A stretch of 28,446 nt of DNA from Bacteroidales bacterium (GTDB taxonomy: Bacteria; Bacteroidota; Bacteroidia; Bacteroidales; BM520): the NCBI GenBank assembly GCA_028701815.1, contig JAQVPY010000001.1, positions 1 through 28,446 of the forward strand, given 5' to 3'. The stretch's first letter is position 1. The number at the start of each line of letters is the position of its first letter. Under the pieces are notes generated by a model. It ran no database searches. It saw only the letters and a list, made by a program, of their open reading frames with translations, and was not told the DNA's origin. A program made the position numbers and the translations under genes. Shown here one piece after another: positions 16,085 through 24,700 of the stretch.

Positions 16085-17074
16085 ATGAAACATCTATTTA
16101 ATATTTTTATCGTTTCACTTGTGATATTGTCGGGATGCGGCCAAAAGCCGAAAGCACCCGTTAAAGATCCTATTCCACAAAAACAGATTATAACATATAA
16201 CTTTGATAGCGACTCCGCATTCTTTTTTGTTAAAGAACAGACTCTCTTCGGTCCGCGTGTTCCGGGGAGTAAGGCTCATGCCGAGTGTGCCAGATATCTG
16301 TATAAGACGCTGTCGCGTTTTACCGATGCAACAGTTATACAAACCTATAAATCACGTGTCTTCGACGGCACCGTCTTTGAAGGAAAAAATATCATCGGCT
16401 CAATTAACCCAAACGCGCAAAAAAGGATTTTGCTCTGTGCTCACTGGGACTCACGTCCTTATGCAGACCACGACCCCGATCCGGAAAACTTCAACACCCC
16501 TATCGACGGAGCTAACGATGGGGCCAGCGGCGTAGGCGTACTCCTCGAAGTCGCCAGGAACCTCAGCCTTCAAAAGCCTGAAATAGGCGTCGATATCATA
16601 TTCTTCGATCTGGAAGACTACGGCCCTCCTGAAAAATTGAAAAAGGAAAACTCCGACGAGATGTGGGGACTCGGCTCACAATACTGGTCGAAAAACCCTC
16701 ATAAAACAGGCTATAGCGCCTATTATGGAGTCCTCCTCGATATGGTCGGCGGCACTAACCCACAATTTTATCAGGAACAGCTCTCCACATACTTTGCTCC
16801 GAGAATAGTAAACAAAATATGGAAAGTCGCCAAAAACCTCGGCTACGAAGATACTTTTATTTCAGAACAGGGAATCATTGTCAATGATGACCACCTATAT
16901 ATAAACCAATATGCGAATATCCCGACAATAGATATTATTCACCAGAATCCTACCGATGCAGAGAGGCCTTTTTATAAGCACTGGCATACCGTTAACGACA
17001 ATATAGACAATATTGACGCCGAATCTTTGAACATTGTAGGCACCGTCATTCTTGCTGTCATCGCGGAAGAATAA
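16085..17074 (+). CDS. Glutaminyl-peptide cyclotransferase-like M28 lipoprotein
   Basis: Zinc enzyme of the M28 family, most like the glutaminyl cyclases of Bacteroidota, which turn N-terminal Gln of exported proteins into pyroglutamate. The 329 residues start with a clear lipobox (LSGC). Metal and active-site segments are visible: AHWDSRP near residue 119, GANDGASG, FDLEDYG, DMVGGTNPQF and HWHTVND near residue 303. A co-catalytic aminopeptidase usually has more zinc ligands; the LEDYG form fits a single-zinc cyclase. Five other proteins in this window are predicted to expose Gln after signal peptidase I, so substrates are at hand. It lies one base downstream of lptC. Confidence 0.85.
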   Translation: MKHLFNIFIVSLVILSGCGQKPKAPVKDPIPQKQIITYNFDSDSAFFFVKEQTLFGPRVPGSKAHAECARYLYKTLSRFTDATVIQTYKSRVFDGTVFEGKNIIGSINPNAQKRILLCAHWDSRPYADHDPDPENFNTPIDGANDGASGVGVLLEVARNLSLQKPEIGVDIIFFDLEDYGPPEKLKKENSDEMWGLGSQYWSKNPHKTGYSAYYGVLLDMVGGTNPQFYQEQLSTYFAPRIVNKIWKVAKNLGYEDTFISEQGIIVNDDHLYINQYANIPTIDIIHQNPTDAERPFYKHWHTVNDNIDNIDAESLNIVGTVILAVIAEE

Positions 17075-17083
17075 TAAATTTTG

Positions 17084-17091
17084 TATATTTG
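17084..17091 (+). promoter_or_regulatory. Promoter -7 element upstream of hpt
   Basis: TATATTTG matches TAnnTTTG and ends 20 bases before the ATG at 17112. No TTG is found at the usual spacing upstream, so this is a weaker candidate and hpt may also be read from the lptC-QC unit. Confidence 0.45.
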
Positions 17092-17111
17092 CATGTTTAA
17101 ACTCATTAATA

Positions 17112-17648
17112 ATGAAAACAATTTCCGTGTTAGACAAAAGTTTTGAGGAATATATTTCACATAGAGACATCATTAACCGTATCAAAGAAATAGCCGAAAA
17201 CATCAACACACATTTTGAAGGTAAAGACCCCCTGTTTCTGGGCGTTCTTAACGGCTCTTTCATCTTTGCTGCAGAATTATATCAGCGCATAGAGGTGCCT
17301 TCGAACATGTCTTTCGTGAAAGTGTCAAGCTATTCCGGCACTAAGTCAACCGAACATATCAAACAACTTATCGGCTTTGATATTCCGGTAAAAGATAGAA
17401 ATATCATAATAGTAGAGGACATCATAGACTCCGGTCTCACTATGACTCACGTTCTCGAACAGTTGTCGGATATGGGCGTAAAATCCGTTGCTATCGCGAC
17501 GCTTCTTTTTAAGCCGAATTCTTTTAGGGGAAGCTACAAGGTTGACTATAAGGGTTTTGATATCCCCAATGATTTCATTGTCGGTTTTGGCCTCGACTAC
17601 GACGGATATGGAAGAAATTATGACTGCATTTATAAAATTAAACAATAG
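17112..17648 (+). CDS. hpt: Hypoxanthine phosphoribosyltransferase
   Basis: Purine salvage enzyme joining hypoxanthine or guanine to PRPP (EC 2.4.2.8). It has 178 residues from the ATG at 17112; the frame is open further upstream to 17052, but that stretch overlaps the preceding gene and its promoter and adds no conserved sequence. Motifs: LNGSFIFAAELYQRI (pyrophosphate loop), VSSYSGTKST (flexible loop) and the PRPP site VEDIIDSGLTM, then VGFGLDYDGYGRN near the end. adk follows after 3 bases, so the two purine genes are cotranscribed. Confidence 0.95.
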   Translation: MKTISVLDKSFEEYISHRDIINRIKEIAENINTHFEGKDPLFLGVLNGSFIFAAELYQRIEVPSNMSFVKVSSYSGTKSTEHIKQLIGFDIPVKDRNIIIVEDIIDSGLTMTHVLEQLSDMGVKSVAIATLLFKPNSFRGSYKVDYKGFDIPNDFIVGFGLDYDGYGRNYDCIYKIKQ

Positions 17649-17651
17649 ATT

Positions 17652-18233
17652 ATGATAGCAATAGCAATTTCAGGAGCTCCGGGTGCGGGTAAAGGGACCC
17701 AGTCGGAGCTGTTAGTAGATAAATACGATTTTGCATACATCTCTACAGGTGCCGCACTACGTAAAGAAATGGCGGATGGGACGGAAATAGGCAAAAAAAT
17801 TAAGTCTATTATGGATAACGGCGAACTCGTATCCGACGATATCGTCGGAGAGATAATCGTCAACGTCGTCAGAAAAGCCGAAGAAGCCGGAAAGAAAGGT
17901 ATTCTTTTCGACGGTTTCCCGCGTACGATAAAACAAGCCGAGATGCTTGACGAGCTTTTGAATAAAGAAGGTATCGATTTTGACGGCATGATTGGTCTTG
18001 AAGTCGGAGAAGACATACTCATGGCGCGCATTCTTAACAGGGCAAAGACCTCCGGACGCAGCGACGACAACGAGGAGTCGGTCAGACATCGCCTCGATGC
18101 CTATCATGAAAAAACAGCCCCTATCTTCGACTATTATAAAAAAGATAATAGATATTTCGGAGTAAATGGAGAAGGAGAAGTCATCAATATTAATAAGGAC
18201 ATCTGCGCCATTATTGACACATTCAAAATATAA
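17652..18233 (+). CDS. adk: Adenylate kinase, short form
   Basis: Balances ATP, ADP and AMP (EC 2.7.4.3). The 193 residues are the short type without the extended zinc/LID insert found in the ~214-residue E. coli enzyme. The P-loop is GAPGAGKGT (residues 8-16), the AMP site includes STGAALRKEM and FDGFPRT, and the short lid is RAKTSGRSDDNEESVRHRL. It sits between hpt and obg in a tight operon (3-base gap before, 16-base gap after). Confidence 0.96.
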   Translation: MIAIAISGAPGAGKGTQSELLVDKYDFAYISTGAALRKEMADGTEIGKKIKSIMDNGELVSDDIVGEIIVNVVRKAEEAGKKGILFDGFPRTIKQAEMLDELLNKEGIDFDGMIGLEVGEDILMARILNRAKTSGRSDDNEESVRHRLDAYHEKTAPIFDYYKKDNRYFGVNGEGEVININKDICAIIDTFKI

Positions 18234-18249
18234 TTAACACACAAAAAGT

Positions 18250-19242
18250 ATGCCTAATTCAAATTTCGTTGATTACGTAAAAATCTTTTGCAAGTCAGGA
18301 GACGGCGGAAGTGGCTCCGTGCATTTCATAAGGACGAGCAAGACCCCTCGCGGCGGTCCCGACGGTGGCACCGGCGGTAGAGGGGGACATGTAATAATGA
18401 GGGCAAATCCTCAAAAATGGACCCTGCTGCACCTTAAATATACTAAACATGTAATGGCGGAAAACGGTCAAAACGGTGGTGCAAATTTGTGCACCGGCAG
18501 AATGGGAAAAGACATGTACCTCGACGTCCCCCTGGGAACAGTGGCTAAGGATGCTGAAACAGGCGAAGTCCTCGGTGAAGTTACTGAAGTTGGCGACGAA
18601 CTGATAATCAAAAAAGGCGGTCGTGGCGGCCTCGGTAATGAACATTTTAAGACAGCAACATTCCAGGCTCCGAAATTTGCCCAGCCGGGCGAAGATGGAG
18701 AAGAAGGATGGGTTGTCCTCGAGCTGAAAGTCCTCGCCGACGTAGGTCTCGTGGGATTTCCCAACGCAGGAAAATCTACTCTGCTCTCTGTTGTATCCGC
18801 TGCAAAACCGGAAATAGCTGACTATCCCTTTACCACTATCGTCCCTAACCTCGGAATGGTACAATATAGAGGAGAAAACTCCTTCGTGATAGCCGATATT
18901 CCCGGAATTATCGAAGGCGCTCACCTCGGTAAAGGACTTGGACACCGCTTCCTGCGACATATAGAAAGAAACGCCGTCCTCCTGTTTATGGTGCCCGTCT
19001 CCTCCGAAAGCATTTCTAAGGAATATCGTATTCTGCTGCGCGAACTCGAGAAATATAACCCCGAACTTCTGGATAAACCGAGACTGCTCGCGGTAACTAA
19101 AACTGATATCGCCGACGATGAGATGATGAAAAAAGCTAAAAAAACTCTACCTAAAAAGATAGATTCTATATTTATCTCTTCAGTGACACTATATAATATT
19201 GATACCCTGAAAGATATGCTGTGGAAAATATTAAATTCTTAA
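18250..19242 (+). CDS. obg: GTPase Obg/CgtA
   Basis: Essential GTPase acting in 50S ribosome assembly and stress control. The 330 residues have the Gly-rich Obg fold (1-~160, with SGDGGSGSVHF and GGPDGGTGGRGGHV). A GTPase domain follows: G1 GFPNAGKST at 169-177, switch YPFTTIVPN, G3 DIPGIIEGA. The G4 is TKTD where NKxD is usual, and G5 is SSV. It stops right after the G domain and lacks the variable C-terminal domain present in some homologues. Confidence 0.96.
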   Translation: MPNSNFVDYVKIFCKSGDGGSGSVHFIRTSKTPRGGPDGGTGGRGGHVIMRANPQKWTLLHLKYTKHVMAENGQNGGANLCTGRMGKDMYLDVPLGTVAKDAETGEVLGEVTEVGDELIIKKGGRGGLGNEHFKTATFQAPKFAQPGEDGEEGWVVLELKVLADVGLVGFPNAGKSTLLSVVSAAKPEIADYPFTTIVPNLGMVQYRGENSFVIADIPGIIEGAHLGKGLGHRFLRHIERNAVLLFMVPVSSESISKEYRILLRELEKYNPELLDKPRLLAVTKTDIADDEMMKKAKKTLPKKIDSIFISSVTLYNIDTLKDMLWKILNS

Positions 19243-19258
19243 CCTGCTCGCCATTGTG

Positions 19259-19834
19259 ATGGAATGGATTAAAGATATAGATACAAACATATTTCTGTTT
19301 ATTAACGGACTGTTCTCCCCGACAGGCGACTTCGTCTTCTCATGGATGAGCACCACCGTTATATGGATCCCTCTGTACTTGTTTCTGATTTTTCTCCTCG
19401 CAAAAAAACATAAAAAAAACTTCTGGATTATTGCTCTTGGCATAGCCGCCCTGATTGCAACAACCGACATCGTCTCCGCCCATATCTTAAAACCTCTTGT
19501 AATGCGCCCGAGACCATGCCACGAGCCAACGTTAGCCGGATTAGTGCATATCGTGGGAAATAAATGCGGCGGTCAATATGGGTTTGTATCGTCTCACGCT
19601 ACAAATATCTTTGGTATTGCAACTTTTTGCCACCTCGCACTGAGAACATATTATAAATATACATGGCTGCTGTTTATCTGGGCTGCGGTGATAGGATATA
19701 GCCGAATATATCTCGGCGTCCATTACCCGCTGGATGTGCTTTGTGGAGCAATCCTCGGTATCGGCATCGCCATCGGTATTTGGCAACTGATATTAATTAT
19801 TAAACTTAAATATAAACACCATGAAAACTGTTAA
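19259..19834 (+). CDS. PAP2-family membrane phosphatase
   Basis: Integral membrane acid phosphatase of the PAP2 superfamily (191 residues from ATG 19259; a GTG lies one codon earlier). The three catalytic motifs are present: KPLVMRPRP, a degenerate SSHA in place of PSGH, and SRIYLGVHYPLDVLCG. Possible substrates are undecaprenyl diphosphate (BacA-independent recycling), phosphatidylglycerophosphate or the lipid A 1-phosphate (LpxE-like); the sequence alone does not choose. Its 3' end overlaps pgk by 14 bases, so pgk translation may be coupled to it. Confidence 0.88.
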   Translation: MEWIKDIDTNIFLFINGLFSPTGDFVFSWMSTTVIWIPLYLFLIFLLAKKHKKNFWIIALGIAALIATTDIVSAHILKPLVMRPRPCHEPTLAGLVHIVGNKCGGQYGFVSSHATNIFGIATFCHLALRTYYKYTWLLFIWAAVIGYSRIYLGVHYPLDVLCGAILGIGIAIGIWQLILIIKLKYKHHENC

Positions 19835-21011
19835 CGATTTTAATTTTAAAGGATTACGCGTTATCATCCGTGTGGATTTCAATGTCCCCCTTAACGACAA
19901 ATTTGAAATCACAAGCACCAATCGTATTGACGCGGCTCTTCCTACCATAAAGAAGATTCTTGCCGACGGCGGGTCGGTTATTCTTATGTCGCACCTCGGT
20001 CGCCCTAAAGAAGGTCCCGAAGACAAATTCTCTTTGCGTCACCTTATCGGGTACATACAGCAACAACTTAACACCAAGGTGTTGTTTGCCGACGACTGTA
20101 TCGGGGAAGTTGCCGTAAAAATGGCAAAAGAACTGCACCCTGGCGAAGTCCTCCTCCTCGAAAACCTGCGTTTTTATAAAGAAGAGACAAAAGGCGACGA
20201 AGCGTTTGCTAAAAAGTTGGCTTCTCTTGCCGACTTTTATGTCAACGATGCTTTCGGCACAGCACACAGAGCACATGCCTCTACAACTATCATAGCACAA
20301 TTTTTCGATGCCGATCACAAGGCTTTCGGACTGTTGATGGCAAAAGAAGTAAATGCCATGGAGCAGGTGCTCACACATTCTAAAAAGCCTTTCACTGCTA
20401 TTCTCGGCGGCGCTAAGGTTTCCGACAAAATACAGCTTATAGAAAACCTCATGAACAAAGCCGACAACATTGTCATTGGCGGCGGCATGATGTTTACCTT
20501 TATAAAAGCTGCCGGCGGAAATATCGGCAGCTCTTTATTCGAGCCCGACTTTGTAGAGCTCACTAAGACCATCTTGCAGAAGGCAAAAGATAAAGGCGTT
20601 AAGGTATATATTCCCGAAGATGCTATCATCGCAGATAAGTTTGAAAACGATGCCAACACGGAAGAAGTCGCTTCAGGAGAAATCCCCGACGGATGGATGG
20701 GACTTGACATAGGCACAAGATCCAAGTTTAGCATCGGAGAAATCGTCTTGAAATCCAAGACTATCTTATGGAATGGTCCAATGGGCGTATTCGAGATGGA
20801 CACATTTGCCGAAGGGACAAGATATGTTGCCGAGGCCATAGCAGCAGCCACAGCTAAGGGAGCTTACTCTCTGATAGGTGGCGGCGACTCCGTGTCAGCC
20901 ATAAAGAAATATAAACTTGCCGACAAGGTAAGCTATGTCTCTACCGGTGGCGGTGCCATGTTGGAATATATTGAAGGCAAAACATTGCCCGGAGTAGCAG
21001 CATTACTGTAA
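19821..21011 (+). CDS. pgk: Phosphoglycerate kinase
   Basis: Glycolytic enzyme producing ATP from 1,3-bisphosphoglycerate (EC 2.7.2.3). The 396 residues cover the full two-domain fold. N-terminal substrate-binding motifs are RVDFNVPL, SHLGRPK and ENLRFYKEE. The nucleotide side has AILGGAKVSDKIQLIENL, NGPMGVFEMDTFAEGT and the GGGDSVSA and GGGAMLEY loops. It overlaps the PAP2 gene by 14 bases and is followed after 7 bases by the CLC gene. Confidence 0.97.
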   Translation: MKTVNDFNFKGLRVIIRVDFNVPLNDKFEITSTNRIDAALPTIKKILADGGSVILMSHLGRPKEGPEDKFSLRHLIGYIQQQLNTKVLFADDCIGEVAVKMAKELHPGEVLLLENLRFYKEETKGDEAFAKKLASLADFYVNDAFGTAHRAHASTTIIAQFFDADHKAFGLLMAKEVNAMEQVLTHSKKPFTAILGGAKVSDKIQLIENLMNKADNIVIGGGMMFTFIKAAGGNIGSSLFEPDFVELTKTILQKAKDKGVKVYIPEDAIIADKFENDANTEEVASGEIPDGWMGLDIGTRSKFSIGEIVLKSKTILWNGPMGVFEMDTFAEGTRYVAEAIAAATAKGAYSLIGGGDSVSAIKKYKLADKVSYVSTGGGAMLEYIEGKTLPGVAALL

Positions 21012-21018
21012 ATCCATT

Positions 21019-22782
21019 ATGAAGATAAGCAAGCCTATCCCGTATCTGATGTCTCTGTCCGAGCGCAAAAGGACCATCATTCTCGCGTTTGTAGTAGGCT
21101 TATGCAGCGGCATCGCTGCCGTAACATTGAAGTTTGCCATAGAAGGAATAAAATGGCTGCTGACGAACTGGATTATTTCAGACCGAGGCATGCTGTGGTA
21201 TCTTCTTCTTCCCGGCATAGGCATGCTTATCTCTATGCTTTTTGTTAAATTCTTCTGCAAACAAGAAGACATCAGTCACGGCATAACCCGTGTGCTCTAT
21301 GCCATATCACGCAAAGAATCGAAACTCAATGCCCGCGCTATATGGGCGCCGCTTGTCGCCAGCGCCTTCACGATAGGTTTCGGGGGCTCTGTCGGAGCCG
21401 AAGCCCCTATCGTCCATTCCGGTGCCGCCATCGGTTCCACTATAGCTCAAAAGCTAAAACTGAGCTACCGACAGATAACACTCTTCCTCGCCTGCGGCGC
21501 TGCAGGCAGTCTCGCAGGAATCTTTAAGGCCCCATTAGCAGGTATTATCTTCGTTATCGAAATCCTGATGTTCGACTTCACCCTGTCGTCTATCGTACCT
21601 TTACTGATTTCAACGGTGACAGCTATAAGCATACCTTATTTTCTGTTAGGACAGACCGTAACATTCACTAATTCTACCACACCATTCATACTTAACAACA
21701 TCCCATTTTATATCCTCCTCGGCATCTTGTGCGGATTTCTATCCCTATATTTTATACGTGGGACTCTGTCGCTGGAAGAAAAAATAAAACGAATACGGAA
21801 CCCTTACCTGCGGCTGATCATCTGCGCAATAAGTCTCGGCACTGCAATTTTCCTGTTTCCTCCCCTTTACGGAGAAGGATACTCTTCATTGTCGATTATG
21901 CTCAACGACGTGTCATTCTCCTTCGACAACACCATTTTCAAGCCCTTTGCACAAAATGCATGGTTTGTCCCTATCTTCTTTACCGCCGTTATGCTGATGA
22001 AGATAGTGTCCATGTCTCTGACTAACGCCGGCGGCGGAGTGGGAGGAACTTTCGGTCCTACACTGTTTATGGGATGTATCCTCGGCTTCGTCACCGCACG
22101 CGTTATCAACCTTACGGGCATATTGGCACAACCTCTTCCTGAGGCCAACTTTGCCCTCGTAGGAATGGGCGGTCTTATGGCCGGCGTTATGCACGCCCCG
22201 CTGACAGGTATATTCCTTATCGCCGAAATTACCGGCGGCTATAGCCTGCTTATGCCCCTGATGATTACCTCCGCAGTTTCCTATATCCTTATTAACCGCT
22301 TCGAACCTAACTCTATATATACAAAACGTCTCGTCCTTAACGGTGACCTTATTACACACAATAAAGACCAGGCCGTGCTTACCCTGCTGAAAGTGAATAC
22401 CGTTATCGAATCCGACTTTCTCCCCGTGCACCCCGACGAGCCCCTGCGCGACCTCGTGAAAACTATCGCAAGAAGTCACAGAAACCTTTTCCCCGTTGTA
22501 GATAATGATAATGTCTTTATTGGAATACTAAACCTTGACGACGTCAGAAACGTGATGTTTGACACATCTCAATATGATAACATGTTCGTAAACAGCTATA
22601 TGCACGCCTGTCCCTATATAGTCAATAATAATGAGACCATGGAATCCGTTATCGATAAATTCAATAAAAGCGGTGCATGGAACCTTCCTGTCGTCGATAA
22701 CGAACAACATTATATAGGCTTTATTTCAAAATCGAAGATGTTTGAAGCTTACCGCCAACAGCTGATCAACTCCTCACAATAA
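21019..22782 (+). CDS. CLC chloride channel/transporter with CBS domains
   Basis: Anion transporter of the CLC family (587 residues): a membrane part up to about residue 435 and a cytoplasmic tail with two CBS motifs (about 460-580). Filter motifs: ISHGI in place of GSGIP, GSVGAEAP with the gating glutamate E128, and GGGVGGTFGPTLFMG (the GxFxP motif). The internal proton glutamate of E. coli ClC (E203) aligns with Ile182 in FVIEILM, as in channels, so strict Cl-/H+ exchange is uncertain. CBS domains suggest control by adenine nucleotides. It is the last gene of the hpt-to-CLC run and meets the histidine kinase gene convergently with a 25-base gap. Confidence 0.92.
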   Translation: MKISKPIPYLMSLSERKRTIILAFVVGLCSGIAAVTLKFAIEGIKWLLTNWIISDRGMLWYLLLPGIGMLISMLFVKFFCKQEDISHGITRVLYAISRKESKLNARAIWAPLVASAFTIGFGGSVGAEAPIVHSGAAIGSTIAQKLKLSYRQITLFLACGAAGSLAGIFKAPLAGIIFVIEILMFDFTLSSIVPLLISTVTAISIPYFLLGQTVTFTNSTTPFILNNIPFYILLGILCGFLSLYFIRGTLSLEEKIKRIRNPYLRLIICAISLGTAIFLFPPLYGEGYSSLSIMLNDVSFSFDNTIFKPFAQNAWFVPIFFTAVMLMKIVSMSLTNAGGGVGGTFGPTLFMGCILGFVTARVINLTGILAQPLPEANFALVGMGGLMAGVMHAPLTGIFLIAEITGGYSLLMPLMITSAVSYILINRFEPNSIYTKRLVLNGDLITHNKDQAVLTLLKVNTVIESDFLPVHPDEPLRDLVKTIARSHRNLFPVVDNDNVFIGILNLDDVRNVMFDTSQYDNMFVNSYMHACPYIVNNNETMESVIDKFNKSGAWNLPVVDNEQHYIGFISKSKMFEAYRQQLINSSQ

Positions 22783-22807
22783 TGCTCTAAGAAACTATAA
22801 TAAAAGG

Positions 22808-23923
22808 TCAGACCCCGCGCATCACACAAAAAACATGCTTCCCTTTATCAAAAGAATAGGAAACTTGCAACTTATACATCTTACATATAGCATCTATAAT
22901 TGCAAGTCCCAAACCCGTAGATCCCTCTTTCTTCGCACCCTGATAAAACCTGCAGAAAATCTTTTCCTGATCTAAAGAACGGTCGCCTCCGGCGTTTTTA
23001 ATCTCTATTGCAGACTTGTCAATACAAACATCTATCTCCCCGCCTTCTTCGTTGTGAACAAAAGCATTCTTTAAAAGATTCGACACAAGTGCCAAGGCAA
23101 GCGTCTCGTTCATCCTGACAACAAACTCGTCTTTTTTATCCACACTGACGGTGATGTTTTTATAAGAAAAGGCCTCTTGGAAATCATCTACAAGACCATC
23201 TACAAGCACCCCTATTTTTACTTCCTGTGTGTCGGGAAACTGCCCGTTATCTATCTTCGTTAAAAAGAGTAAGGTCTTGTTAAGTTTGACAATATGCGTT
23301 AAAGTATGCTGAATCTTATAGATTTCACCCAGCTGTTCCTCAGTAAGATTTTCTCCTTCCATAAGCATTTCGAGACGATTTCTACAAACGGCGATGGGCG
23401 TCTGCATCTCATGTGAAGCATTGCCTATAAACTGTTTCTGCTCGCTAAAAGCTTTCTCTGTGCGCTCCGTTTGGCGTTTCACTGCTTCATTTAACTTATA
23501 AAACTCCTTGATGTTGGTATCGTTTTTTAGTTCGGCGTTTTCGCCGCCAATAACATAGTTGTCGAGCCATTTCAAAAGACCATAGAGCGGACGCATCGAC
23601 CGGTAATATACGATAATATTTATTATCAGAATGGAAAGAAGAAGAGCTAGATAAAGGATTATTATGCTTTGAATTATCGATTCGCCAACATCTTCATTAT
23701 CTATTTCTACCCGATAAATAACATTTTCGTTTTGGAGATTAGCCAAAGCTTCTTCCGGAGAAGACGAATGCTCCAAAACATATTCGGAATAGTTTTCCAC
23801 CGCTTCCTGAACCTCTTCCTTCATCTCATTTTTGGCGGTAAAATAAAAGAACACCGCCCACGCAGCAAGGAGGACAAAAAGAATTATTAAAAGTCTTACG
23901 GTTATTTTGTAAATTAATTTCAT
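22808..23923 (-). CDS. Two-component sensor histidine kinase
   Basis: Inner membrane kinase of 371 residues. TM1 is about 8-28 and TM2 about 84-106, enclosing a small periplasmic loop of ~55 residues with no known domain. The cytoplasmic part has the H-box FIGNASHEMQTP with H171 and an ATPase domain with LLKNAFVHNEEGG (N-box) and GSTGLGLAI (G-box). The frame also has a TTG at 23932, but the ATG at 23923 gives a standard N-terminus (MKLIYKITVRLLII). It follows the regulator stop by 9 bases, so the pair is one unit. The stimulus is not evident. Confidence 0.93.
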   Translation of the reverse strand: MKLIYKITVRLLIILFVLLAAWAVFFYFTAKNEMKEEVQEAVENYSEYVLEHSSSPEEALANLQNENVIYRVEIDNEDVGESIIQSIIILYLALLLSILIINIIVYYRSMRPLYGLLKWLDNYVIGGENAELKNDTNIKEFYKLNEAVKRQTERTEKAFSEQKQFIGNASHEMQTPIAVCRNRLEMLMEGENLTEEQLGEIYKIQHTLTHIVKLNKTLLFLTKIDNGQFPDTQEVKIGVLVDGLVDDFQEAFSYKNITVSVDKKDEFVVRMNETLALALVSNLLKNAFVHNEEGGEIDVCIDKSAIEIKNAGGDRSLDQEKIFCRFYQGAKKEGSTGLGLAIIDAICKMYKLQVSYSFDKGKHVFCVMRGV

Positions 23924-23932
23924 GCGTTCCAA

Positions 23933-24610
23933 TTAATTCAACGATAATTTATATCCAAAGCCATATACGGATTTAATTTCCGAGTCGGCTCCGTATTCCT
24001 TCATCTTTTTACGGATATTTTTTATCTGTGCATAGATAAAATCGAAGTTATCCACCTGGTCGATGTCGTCGCCCCATACTGCTTCAGCAAGAACATCCTT
24101 GCTGATGATATGGTTAGCGCGATAAATAAAATACGAGAGTATATCGTATTCTTTTTTGCCAAGTTCCACGTGTTTTCCTGCAATAATAACCTCAAAAGCG
24201 GAAGGGTTTATTTTGATATTACCAAACTCAATCAGCATATTTCCCTGATTATTATTGCGTCGTATTATGCTTTTTATTCTCGCCTGCAGTTCTGCAAGAT
24301 GAAAGGGTTTCGGCAAATAGTCGTCGGCGCCGAGCTCTAAACCGCGGACCTTGTCGTCAAGAGAGTCCTTTGCCGAAATTATAATCACGCTTGCACGTTT
24401 TTGTCGTTCTTTAAGCTTTTCGAGGAGAGTCAGTCCGTTTCCGTCGGGCAGCATTATGTCAAGCAAAATACAGTCATAGTCGTATAGCTCAATCTTTTCC
24501 AACGCCGTTTGATAATTTCCGGCGACTTCAACCACATAGCGTTCTTTCTTTAAAGCCGCCTGCATCAGATCGCGCAGCGAAGGTTCATCTTCAACAACTA
24601 ATATCTTCAT
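23933..24610 (-). CDS. OmpR-family response regulator
   Basis: Transcription regulator of 225 residues: receiver domain (1-~120) with the acidic pocket E7/D8, phospho-acceptor D51 (CILLDIMLPDG) and K101 (YLPKPF). A C-terminal winged-helix DNA-binding domain follows (FGNIKINPSAFEV to SVYGFGYKL). The start is ATG 24610 because MKILVVEDE is the standard receiver opening; the frame stays open to 24823 but that part is antisense to the TPP riboswitch. A weak -7 candidate, TTCCTTTG, lies at 24642-24635 on the minus strand without a clear -33. Confidence 0.94.
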   Translation of the reverse strand: MKILVVEDEPSLRDLMQAALKKERYVVEVAGNYQTALEKIELYDYDCILLDIMLPDGNGLTLLEKLKERQKRASVIIISAKDSLDDKVRGLELGADDYLPKPFHLAELQARIKSIIRRNNNQGNMLIEFGNIKINPSAFEVIIAGKHVELGKKEYDILSYFIYRANHIISKDVLAEAVWGDDIDQVDNFDFIYAQIKNIRKKMKEYGADSEIKSVYGFGYKLSLN

Positions 24611-24663
24611 AATTAATATATCACGATAATAATGCAAAGGAAAAAATAAAATCTGAAATGAAA

Positions 24664-24694
24664 TTGAATTTTCTATAAAAACTTTATATATTTG
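24664..24694 (+). promoter_or_regulatory. Promoter of the thiamine salvage operon
   Basis: TTG at 24664-24666, 20 bases, then TATATTTG at 24687-24694, a full match to the Bacteroidota consensus. The expected transcription start near 24700 coincides with the first base of the riboswitch P1 stem. Confidence 0.72.
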
Positions 24695-24700
24695 CAACGT

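Noticed and set aside
17052..17111. Twenty-codon upstream extension of hpt
   Set aside because: Begins inside the glutaminyl cyclase gene and spans the likely hpt promoter; MKTISVLDKS at 17112 fits the family length.
21913..22479. 188-codon minus-strand open frame over the CLC gene
   Set aside because: Antisense to a well-supported transporter; its composition (many His, Gln, Gly) is typical of a spurious frame.
22806..22814. Palindrome GGTCAGACC between the CLC and kinase genes
   Set aside because: A one-base loop cannot form a hairpin and there is no sign of a binding site; likely chance.
23924..23932. TTG start for the histidine kinase abutting the regulator stop
   Set aside because: An ATG three codons later gives a normal signal-anchor N-terminus and needs no rare start.
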